Assembly (NCBI RefSeq): GCF_050948175.1
Contig: NW_027490167.1
Span: 682,001-746,000, forward strand
Length of the DNA: 64,000 bases
Direction of reading: 5' to 3'
DNA from: Xylocopa sonorina
Taxonomy: Eukaryota > Arthropoda > Insecta > Hymenoptera > Apidae
In this document: in pieces, positions 22,462 to 29,608 of the stretch
Numbering within the stretch: position 1 is the stretch's first letter
Layout: every line of letters begins with the position of its first letter
Program-made: the position numbers and the translations under genes
The notes under the pieces: generated by a model
Databases searched by the model: none
What the model saw: only the letters and a program-made list of their open reading frames with translations
What the model was told of the DNA's origin: nothing

Positions 22462-22831
22462 GACGCGCGACCGAGAGAGGAGTTCCTTCGAGTCCGATCT
22501 CCGAGACGGTTCTAATCTCAACCTCCGAGCAATACGCTCCCCTGCCACGAGCTATCAGCTCTCATGCAGCCGACTCTATCGCATCTCCCTTAGCGGAGTC
22601 CTTATTATAACTTATTACTATTTCCATTTCATATTATATCGTTAGTTGATAGCTTAGACTTAGTAAAGTGTAGTAGGATAGTTATATTATAGAATATACT
22701 CTTGTTTTACCAAATCCAAGTCTCTTTATTCGAATACAAGTTCCTTAAATTCTATTCCACGTGTACGCTCGCGATTCTTATTCAATTCACACGATTCATC
22801 TGCGACAGCTCTGTACGCTGGACAGTCTTTG

Positions 22832-22927
22832 AGCGCACCAACGCTCGACTGCTCTCGCTGCATTCCTATCGTATCCAAGGTATCTTGAACAAGGATCGAC
22901 CTCGGTAAGCCAGAGCGCACCATCGCT
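22832..22927 (+). other. paired AGCG-N6-CGCT hairpins (A1 5' LTR)
   Basis: AGCG-CACCAA-CGCT at 22832-22845 and AGCG-CACCAT-CGCT at 22914-22927. The second ends 38 nt before the small-ORF ATG at 22966. A CAGT sequence lies just upstream of the first hairpin (22825); a transcription start there is speculative. Confidence 0.5.
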
Positions 22928-22965
22928 TGGCCGAGCCGTATTCCGTCCTAGTGCAAGCGCCTTTG

Positions 22966-23295
22966 ATGAATCCCGAGCCTCCGAAAAGGCGTACACGACG
23001 CGCGGGTAGGAAAGAATATCTACGCCGTCTCATTCGCGAATACGCGAGTTGTACTTCCGGACATCCATACGTCTGCAACGCTGTTTCCGTCCCTGCGAAG
23101 GAGGTCTTCGCAGCCGTACGTCCAATTCGAATCCAGGATCGCCCGGTTCCAGCGCCAGTTTCCTCCAGCCGTAGCTCGCCTGCCTGGAGACTCATTCCCG
23201 TCGACGCTCCGCCGATCCAGCCGTACGCCGCTGCTATTCCGGTCACGGATCCACGGCGCCACAGATACCTGGAACGAGAGGCGAAACAGTATTAA
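22966..23295 (+). CDS. LTR-encoded small ORF (A1 5' LTR), function unknown
   Basis: A 109-codon ATG ORF. Residues 7-21 are strongly basic (KRRTRRAGRKEYLRR), followed by REY. The middle is Pro/Ala/Ser-rich, and the C-terminal third holds PAWRLIP, QPY, AIP and DPRRHRYLE. The ATG, the RTRRAGRK block (family C) and the C-terminal motif (families B and C) are shared. The open frame extends 13 codons upstream of the ATG without another ATG. The stop is 14 nt before a GTAAGTG donor. No signal peptide, membrane segment or known domain was recognised. The basic block resembles arginine-rich RNA-binding or nuclear-localisation motifs in composition only. The opposite strand also has an open frame, which weakens the ORF argument somewhat, but cross-family conservation is on this strand. 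Confidence 0.6.
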   Translation: MNPEPPKRRTRRAGRKEYLRRLIREYASCTSGHPYVCNAVSVPAKEVFAAVRPIRIQDRPVPAPVSSSRSSPAWRLIPVDAPPIQPYAAAIPVTDPRRHRYLEREAKQY

Positions 23296-23307
23296 GAAGA
23301 CGTCGAA

Positions 23308-23316
23308 AGGTAAGTG
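23308..23316 (+). promoter_or_regulatory. splice donor consensus (A1 5' LTR)
   Basis: AG|GTAAGTG with GT at 23310-23311, 139 nt before the LTR end. A transcript started in the 5' LTR upstream of the small ORF could splice from here. No acceptor could be assigned with confidence. Confidence 0.5.
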
Positions 23317-23462
23317 TTAGGCGTAATTTTGGTTAGATCGAGTTCCGACCGCCAACGAACCCGGCCCCAGCGCAATTCGCGTAGGTTTTTCGGGAAAGGC
23401 TACGAATCGTGCCATCGGATCGAGCGCAAACGCACCTCGGGACGTGACACGAAAGATATTTT

Positions 23463-23480
23463 TGGTGACAGCGGTGGGAT
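23463..23480 (+). promoter_or_regulatory. primer binding site (A1)
   Basis: TGGTGACAGCGGTGGGAT starts 13 nt after the LTR end. It is identical to the PBS of family B. The complement ends in CACCA as required of a tRNA 3' end, and the pattern recalls a tRNA-Leu; the primer identity is tentative. Confidence 0.8.
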
Positions 23481-23531
23481 AGCCACGCGTTCTCCACGGA
23501 AATTCCGCCGTCCGAGACCGCGAAACAAGCC

Positions 23532-24863
23532 ATGGCAACGAGAACTCCACCGACCAAAACGCGCCAGCAAGCGCAACGGGCCGCCGCGATGCACGAAACT
23601 GATCGCGATAAACGCACAAATAGGGCATTAGATTTTCAAGACGCTCTCGGCGAGCTTACTCAAGATACCGCGCAAGCAGGCACATCGGCGAAAAACGTAG
23701 AATCGACCGATCCAACTACGGTGACCTTGCTTCAACAAGTTGAAATGCTCCGTCGCGAAATTGAAGCTATCCGCCGAACTCCAGATCTAGCACGCGACGA
23801 TACAGTGCCGTTGGAAATTCCGCGTATAGACCCGATTTCCGCACAAGGTTCGAGTCAAATATCCGCCGTAACCAACCCGCAACATGACGAGCTTTCGCTC
23901 AAGCAAGCGCTTGAAGCCGTACCGACGTTCGACGGACAAAATATTCCGGTACTCCAATTTACGCGGGCTTGCAAACGGGCTTACGAACTAATTCCGAACG
24001 GGTGCGAGCGCACGTTTACGCGCCTTCTGAAGGGCAAATTGAAGGGCCGCGCTTATGCCGCGTTAGAGGACGAGCCGTGCCAGACGATTCTGGAATTAAC
24101 TGATATTCTTCGATGTTCGTTCGGACCCGTGAAATCCGCCGATCACTACAGGGGCGAACTCACCAATATATACATGCGTGCCAACGAGCACATTTTAGAT
24201 TATATTGGACGGGTAAAGGACCTGAAGACAGCCATAATTGACTGCGACAGACTCGCGCGTCGCGATCCCCAAGAGTCCTTAGAAAGCGTAAACAAACTCG
24301 CGTCACAGTGCTTCAGGGACGGACTTATTCCCGAAATAAGAATTCAGATGCCGATAGATCCATACAACACCCTGCAGCAAATTTTCACAAGAGCACGCGA
24401 ACTCTTTCAAATTCACGAACGCGACTTACAACGTCTAGGCAAAACGCGACCACGCGCGGAATCTTGCGAAAAACTCGTAGACATTATCTGCAGTAAATGC
24501 AACAACACGGGACATTACGCGACCGAATGTCGGCTCAGAACCGTACCTCAATACCGATCACGGGAATATCGAGACCCATACCTGCGTCCCAGGGACGCAC
24601 CGCTTCCCGCTCAACGCCCGTCCTACGAACAGCCGCGACAAATTTTAGACAGGGACGCGCAAAAATTTTGCAAATATTGTAAAAACCCGGGGCACAGCAT
24701 AGACGAATGCCGTAAGAGAAGATATAATAACAATTTGAACAGGGACTCGGGAAACGACGGTGGCCTCCGTACCCGCCGCGAGACAGGTCGCGAGGCCCTA
24801 CCGCAAATACGAACTCTCGCAGCGAACAATTCCGACGAGGAAGTAGGAGAAACGCCGCAATAA
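23532..24863 (+). CDS. gag: gag polyprotein (A1)
   Basis: A 443-aa structural protein that would form the virus-like particle and package element RNA. The ATG at 23532 has a strong context (AAGCCATGG) and is shared with family B. The N-terminal third is charged, with a probable helical segment around the VEMLRREIEAIRR stretch. The central part (ELSLKQALEAVP through the DYIGRVKDLK region) is capsid-like. Two CCHC zinc knuckles follow, C320-x2-C-x4-H-x4-C333 (CSKCNNTGHYATEC) and C380-C393 (CKYCKNPGHSIDEC), separated by an Arg/Pro-rich linker. The pol frame overlaps the 3' end by about 130 nt, and a slippery heptamer lies at 24749-24755. The sequence is intact, with no internal stops. Confidence 0.95.
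   Translation: MATRTPPTKTRQQAQRAAAMHETDRDKRTNRALDFQDALGELTQDTAQAGTSAKNVESTDPTTVTLLQQVEMLRREIEAIRRTPDLARDDTVPLEIPRIDPISAQGSSQISAVTNPQHDELSLKQALEAVPTFDGQNIPVLQFTRACKRAYELIPNGCERTFTRLLKGKLKGRAYAALEDEPCQTILELTDILRCSFGPVKSADHYRGELTNIYMRANEHILDYIGRVKDLKTAIIDCDRLARRDPQESLESVNKLASQCFRDGLIPEIRIQMPIDPYNTLQQIFTRARELFQIHERDLQRLGKTRPRAESCEKLVDIICSKCNNTGHYATECRLRTVPQYRSREYRDPYLRPRDAPLPAQRPSYEQPRQILDRDAQKFCKYCKNPGHSIDECRKRRYNNNLNRDSGNDGGLRTRRETGREALPQIRTLAANNSDEEVGETPQ
24749..24797 (+). promoter_or_regulatory. -1 ribosomal frameshift signal between gag and pol (A1)
   Basis: The heptamer G-GGA-AAC (24749-24755) is in the gag frame as X-XXY-YYZ. A 6-nt spacer follows, then a two-part stem: GGCCT (24762-24766) with AGGCC (24793-24797), enclosing CGCGA (24777-24781) with TCGCG (24788-24792) and a 6-nt loop. 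After slipping -1 the frame is open straight into pol. The pol frame has a stop at 24728-24730, so the shift must occur after 24731 and before the gag stop. GGGAAAC is a known retroviral -1 slippery heptamer. Function is inferred from sequence. Confidence 0.8.
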
Positions 24864-24892
24864 ATATCACCGGGAAAGCAAGCACGCCTACC

Positions 24893-27800
24893 GTGATAAT
24901 TAAATCCGATCATTTAATCTGTCCAACCCGATTTATGATAGACACCGGGGCAGAGATAAACATTATCAAACGATCGGCATTAAAATCCTCCGCGCGAATC
25001 GACTCTTCGGAAATAGTGATTATAACGGGTGTAACCGACGGCAAAACAGCCACCTTAGGGACGGTGAACCTGGTAATCTTCGACCGCGTCGTCCCCTTCA
25101 ATGTAGTCGAGGACAATTTTCCCTTAAAGCCTAACGGAATCCTCGGCTCGGGCTTTTGTAAGGACGCGGAAATTTCCTTCCTTAAGAAATTTATCAAATG
25201 GAACGGGCAGAAAATCCCTTTCGTAGAGGATGTCGAGCCAACCGAAGAACCGTCGTCGCGCCCGGAGACCGCTCCTCACTTACCAGCGAAAAATAAACAA
25301 ACGTCGCGCACTAAATCTATTTCTCCTCCGACGCCGCCGCAATCATCGCCCCCTCCGAAACGCGATGCACCGGCGAAATCTAAACCCAGAACGGATAAGA
25401 AGGCCGTTTCTTCGAAGCAAAGAGATCAGATCTCGATTCCTCCGCGATCAAATGTCGGAATAAAGGTTCGCGTGATAAACTCCGATATCCCAGAAGGAAT
25501 AATTCCGAGAATTAATTTAGCACCGGGAATATTTTTCGGGAACGCCCTAGTCAGAGTGGTCCATGGCAAGGCGATTACAAGAATAATAAATTCATCAGAT
25601 CGCACGATCAAAATCGCATTGCCAGACGTAAAACTCGAACCGGCTCAAATTATGACTCCCCTCCACGAGGAGGGCAGTCCCTCTCTGTTTCCAATTTTTT
25701 CCAATTCGAAAAAATACGCTGTATCCGCCGCACCGATCGGCTCTTCCCACAAAAGGGAAATTTCTACTTCTATTTCAAATCAGACATCGTATTCGACACG
25801 CGAGCTTCCTCCTTCTCGGTGCAAAGTAATAAACAAGCACCGAATTTCCTACGCGCAAGCGGTAAAAACCAATGTAAAGCGAGATGCAAAATCGAAATCT
25901 CCGCTATCACCGCAAACCGCCGACTCTCCGCAATCTCGCGTGGACCGTATACTCAGTCTCCTTCGTCTCGATCACCTCAATAAAGAGGAAAAAGAACATG
26001 TCATCCGCCTCGTCGAAAGCTCGCAGCATCTCTTCCATATCCAAGGCGACAAATTAGGACACACTTCGGCCACCACGCATAAAATACCAACCGTTGACGA
26101 CCGACCCGTCAACGTGAAGCAATATCGCTTTCCCCCGGCACATAAGGAGGAAATTCGCCGTCAAGTCGAACACTTTTTACAAAACGATGTCATCTCTCCG
26201 TCCAAATCGCCTTATAATTCACCACTGTGGGTAGTGCCCAAGAAGCCTGATTCCTTGGGCAATAAACAGTGGCGCGTCGTTATCGACTACCGAGCTCTGA
26301 ACGAGAAGTCTGTCGCCGACGCGTACCCCCTCCCTTGCATCACGGAGATTCTCGATCAGCTCGGTAGCGCGAAATACTTCAGTACTTTCGATCTCGCGAG
26401 CGGGTTCCATCAGATCCCTATGGAACCCGCCGACGCTCCGAAAACCGCTTTTTCTACGCCTCACGGGCACTATGAGTTCAAAAGAATGCCCTTCGGGTTG
26501 AAAAACGCGCCCGCGACGTTCCAGAGGCTGATGGACAACGTCCTCTCCGGCCTCCAGGGGAACGAGGTATTCGTCTACCTCGATGATATCGTGATCTACG
26601 CCAGCTCTCTGCAGGAGCACCGAGTAAAATTTGAAAAATTAACAAAAAGGCTCAAGGAAGCCAACCTAGTTTTGCAACCTGATAAGTGCGAATTCCTGCG
26701 AAGAGAGGTTAGCTATTTAGGCCACATTATCAGCGAGCACGGGGTAAAACCGGACCCCGCGAAAATAAGCGCGGTGAAAAATTTTCCACGTCCACAGAAC
26801 GCCAAACAAATTAAACAATTCCTCGGTCTTGCGGGATATTACAGGCGTTTCATTGCTAATTTCTCGCGTATCGCTAAACCTCTGACCAATCTGTTAAAAA
26901 AGGACGCGCCTTTCGTGTGGCGCAACGATCAAGAAAACTCATTTGTACAACTTCGCGATTGCCTGTGCGAGGCTCCTATACTCCAATATCCGAACTTTAA
27001 GCAGCCGTTCGTTATAACCACCGATGCATCTGCCGAAGCGATCGGCGCTATTCTCAGTCAAGGCCCGATAGGTCGCGATCTGCCGATCGCGTACACGTCG
27101 CGATTACTCAATACTGCGGAGCGAAATTATTCTACGATCGAGAAGGAGTGTCTGGCGATCGTCTACGCCGTCCACTATTTCCGGCCATACATCTACGGTA
27201 ACCAGTTCAAACTCGTTACCGACCATCGGCCGTTAGTGTGGATGAACTCGGTCAAAGATCCATCCAGTAGACTCGTTCGTTGGAGGCTTAAGCTTGCTGA
27301 ATTTGATTATGAGATGGTATACAAAAGCGGCAAAACCAACCTCAATGCGGACGCACTATCGCGGAATCCCGCCCGAGTTTTCCCGCTTTCCCACGCACTT
27401 GATTCGGAGGATGACATCTTCGATGTCTCCCCGGAAGTTCGAAGGAAATACACCACTCCAGCTCCTCCTCCTACACCGGTAACGTCGGGAACCGACGTAC
27501 CGACGCCCGACGCTCCCTCACTTACCGACACCTCGTCAACTCCGCACACAACCGATAATCCCGAAATCTATGTCCCTGCACCGAATGAATACATCAGGCG
27601 AGAGCCTTTGTTTAAATACAGTCGCGACTCACTGTCAACCAGACGAGACAATATTGTCATTTTCGTCACGCAGTCAGGACACCCTTACGACGCGGGTGCC
27701 CAAGAACTCGAAAAAACCGGACAATTCCTTCCCAACGAAAACATCGTCCTTTCCAGATCCAAAGTTGTGAAAATAGAAAACGAGTACCAAATCCAGCTTC

Positions 27801-29608
27801 CGATCGTGGAACATCCAAGCCGATCAGTCGATTTCCAAACCACGGTCGAAGCATTTCGATCACTATACGACGTCGTAAACGAACTCCAGTTAACAACATT
27901 CAGTATCGCACAGATCTCCCTTGATTCTATTCCATGGTCCCGAATCCGAAAAATCCTCGAGGACCTATTTTACGAATCGAACGTTCAAATAACGGTCTGT
28001 CAGGGGCTGATTCGAACTCCGCCAGTCCAAGATAGACTGAAAATAATACAGGAGAACCACGACACACCTGTGGGAGGCCACAAGGGTGTGAATAAAACAT
28101 ACACTCGTATTAGGCAACAATACTTTTGGCCCAATATGAAGTTGCAAATCCAAGAATACATCGGCAAATGCAAAAGCTGCCAAACGGAAAAACTGGTCAG
28201 AGTAAAAACGAGACAACCTCTCACTCTAACCGATACCCCCGGCAGGGCTTTTGACAAAATCTCGATGGACGTTATGGGTCCTCTTCCCGAAACACCAGAT
28301 GGTTTCACAAACATATTAACAATCCAAGACCTACTAACAAAATTCTCCGTCGCAATTCCCCTTAAAACCACCACGGCCGTAGACATTGCGGATGCATTGA
28401 TTCGAGAGTTTATCTGTAAGTTCGGATGCCCCAAGGGCATACTGACAGATCAGGGCTCCAATTTTATAAATAGCCTGATAAAAGCCATCGCTATCAAATT
28501 CAGAATCAAGCAGTACAAGTCCACCGCATTCCATCCGCAAACGAACGGGTCCGTCGAAAGATCTCACCACGTCTTGGCCGAGTATCTGAAACACTATATC
28601 GAGTCGAGTAACGAATGGGAGAAATGGTTACCGTACGCGATGTTCGCATACAACACCAGCGTACACGAGGGTACGTTATACACCCCTCACGAACTAGTGT
28701 TCGGTAGAATAGCTAGAACGCCATCAGCCACTCCTTTTCAAGACAACACCGAAAATGAGACATACAGCGACTATCTCATTCAACTCAACGAAAGAATTTC
28801 CAAATCGCAGGAGCTCGCCAAAGATAATTTAGATAACGCCAAACGCAGATCGAAATTCTATTACGACCGCAAAGTCAATGTCAAAAATTTCGAGGTAGGA
28901 CAGTGGGTGTACCTTTTAAAGGAACCAAATAAGCATAAATTCCAAGCTCAGTATTCAGGACCCTACCGAATACTCGAAATTTTAGGCAACTGCAACGTAA
29001 AGTTAAATGTAAAGGGTCGACATAAAATCGTACACACGAACAAAATTAAGCTATGTAAACGAATGCAAGGTATGCACAGTGTGAATGCGAATGAGTTAAA
29101 AATAAGAAAAACTGGAACTGTAGTCAGTGAATATAGTGTAAAAGACGCTGAAAGCGAAAGTGAACAAAGTGGAATGAACAAGTCAACGAGAAGCATCAAC
29201 CGCGGTCCAGCGGTCATCCACCCTCGCCGGGATGAATCAGGAGAGAGCCTCCAACCCCTGCGACAGTCAACCAGTGGAACCACGAAACGGGCCCAGCAGT
29301 CCGACACACGCTCCACAGACAAGAGATCTCGGCATTGCCGAGATTCTTTTTCCAAGGGGGGTGGTGTGACGTCAGGCGCACCGCCTGCCACCCTCTGGCG
29401 CCAACCAGCATCCGCAGCATCCGCAACCGGGACACCGCTCTCCCGCCAGCACCTGTATCAGCATCCCCCGTACACGGGCCGCACGACGATTCGACGCCCC
29501 GAGACGAGGAGACAACGCTACGAGGATGAGGAATACCTCCCCGCGTACGAATCCCGATCACCTGCGATCACACAACCGTACGCTTACTTTTCATACACGC
29601 GATTCTAG
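24893..29608 (+). CDS. pol: pol polyprotein: protease, RT, RNase H, integrase (A1)
   Basis: The coordinates start at the first GTG of the open frame; translation probably occurs as a Gag-Pol fusion via the frameshift at 24749-24755, since the frame is open from 24731. Counting from 24893: aspartic protease D17-T-G (MIDTGAEINI) with a downstream ILGSGF; a Pro-rich linker; reverse transcriptase with the YLDD box at 562-565 and RMPFGLKNAPATFQ before it; RNase H with D711 (TTDASAEAIG) and TDHRPL; integrase HHCC zinc region from H1056, catalytic D1126, D1186, E1222 (D-x59-D-x35-E), and a GPY/F-type YSGPYRILEIL. No chromodomain was recognised. The last 81 codons lie inside the 3' LTR, ending QPYAYFSYTRF. 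All catalytic residues are present. Residue 1292 is S here but N in A2 and A3. Confidence 0.96.
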   Translation: MIIKSDHLICPTRFMIDTGAEINIIKRSALKSSARIDSSEIVIITGVTDGKTATLGTVNLVIFDRVVPFNVVEDNFPLKPNGILGSGFCKDAEISFLKKFIKWNGQKIPFVEDVEPTEEPSSRPETAPHLPAKNKQTSRTKSISPPTPPQSSPPPKRDAPAKSKPRTDKKAVSSKQRDQISIPPRSNVGIKVRVINSDIPEGIIPRINLAPGIFFGNALVRVVHGKAITRIINSSDRTIKIALPDVKLEPAQIMTPLHEEGSPSLFPIFSNSKKYAVSAAPIGSSHKREISTSISNQTSYSTRELPPSRCKVINKHRISYAQAVKTNVKRDAKSKSPLSPQTADSPQSRVDRILSLLRLDHLNKEEKEHVIRLVESSQHLFHIQGDKLGHTSATTHKIPTVDDRPVNVKQYRFPPAHKEEIRRQVEHFLQNDVISPSKSPYNSPLWVVPKKPDSLGNKQWRVVIDYRALNEKSVADAYPLPCITEILDQLGSAKYFSTFDLASGFHQIPMEPADAPKTAFSTPHGHYEFKRMPFGLKNAPATFQRLMDNVLSGLQGNEVFVYLDDIVIYASSLQEHRVKFEKLTKRLKEANLVLQPDKCEFLRREVSYLGHIISEHGVKPDPAKISAVKNFPRPQNAKQIKQFLGLAGYYRRFIANFSRIAKPLTNLLKKDAPFVWRNDQENSFVQLRDCLCEAPILQYPNFKQPFVITTDASAEAIGAILSQGPIGRDLPIAYTSRLLNTAERNYSTIEKECLAIVYAVHYFRPYIYGNQFKLVTDHRPLVWMNSVKDPSSRLVRWRLKLAEFDYEMVYKSGKTNLNADALSRNPARVFPLSHALDSEDDIFDVSPEVRRKYTTPAPPPTPVTSGTDVPTPDAPSLTDTSSTPHTTDNPEIYVPAPNEYIRREPLFKYSRDSLSTRRDNIVIFVTQSGHPYDAGAQELEKTGQFLPNENIVLSRSKVVKIENEYQIQLPIVEHPSRSVDFQTTVEAFRSLYDVVNELQLTTFSIAQISLDSIPWSRIRKILEDLFYESNVQITVCQGLIRTPPVQDRLKIIQENHDTPVGGHKGVNKTYTRIRQQYFWPNMKLQIQEYIGKCKSCQTEKLVRVKTRQPLTLTDTPGRAFDKISMDVMGPLPETPDGFTNILTIQDLLTKFSVAIPLKTTTAVDIADALIREFICKFGCPKGILTDQGSNFINSLIKAIAIKFRIKQYKSTAFHPQTNGSVERSHHVLAEYLKHYIESSNEWEKWLPYAMFAYNTSVHEGTLYTPHELVFGRIARTPSATPFQDNTENETYSDYLIQLNERISKSQELAKDNLDNAKRRSKFYYDRKVNVKNFEVGQWVYLLKEPNKHKFQAQYSGPYRILEILGNCNVKLNVKGRHKIVHTNKIKLCKRMQGMHSVNANELKIRKTGTVVSEYSVKDAESESEQSGMNKSTRSINRGPAVIHPRRDESGESLQPLRQSTSGTTKRAQQSDTRSTDKRSRHCRDSFSKGGGVTSGAPPATLWRQPASAASATGTPLSRQHLYQHPPYTGRTTIRRPETRRQRYEDEEYLPAYESRSPAITQPYAYFSYTRF
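29326..29344 (+). other. hairpin upstream of the PPT (A1)
   Basis: ATCTCGGC-ATT-GCCGAGAT, an 8-bp stem, lies 9 nt before the PPT. Compared with family C (1582-1600), the fifth pair is C-G instead of T-A. Both changes are non-synonymous in the overlapping pol frame. Confidence 0.7.
29354..29364 (+). promoter_or_regulatory. polypurine tract (A1)
   Basis: AAGGGGGGTGG directly precedes the 3' LTR start TGTGACG. It is also read as K-G-G-G in the pol frame. Confidence 0.9.

Larger units (their letters stand above)
21968..23449 (+). repeat. 5' LTR of A1 (1482 bp)
   Basis: Starts TGTGACGTCAGG and ends CGGGACGTGACA; the termini are near-perfect inverted repeats (TGTGACGTC versus TGTCACGTC). The first bases include the palindrome TGACGTCA (21970-21977), a CRE-type sequence, and the hairpin CAGGCG-CAC-CGCCTG (21976-21990). 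Family B keeps this hairpin with a different loop (TTC). Allele set of this copy: GATGCGTGCC, GAGAGAGGAG, GATAGCTT, CCGTCCCTG. Confidence 0.95.

Noticed and set aside
22866..23246. A 126-codon ORF antisense to the LTR small ORF (repeated in every LTR A)
   Set aside because: Its sequence is the mirror of the conserved sense ORF, and the family B counterpart is interrupted; sense-strand motifs are the ones conserved in all three families. It remains a mild caution for the sense call.
24893..24895. GTG at 24893 as an independent pol start codon
   Set aside because: Eukaryotic initiation at GTG is unlikely, the frame is open upstream to 24731, and a strong -1 frameshift signal lies there.
26219..26620. 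A 133-codon ORF antisense to the RT domain (and equivalents in A2-A4)
   Set aside because: It is a shadow of the RT coding frame.
28890..29608. Chromodomain in the integrase C-terminus, or an env gene after pol
   Set aside because: After the GPY/F-like segment only a basic, Ser/Thr-rich tail is seen, with no aromatic-cage chromodomain pattern, and pol runs straight into the LTR with no room for env.
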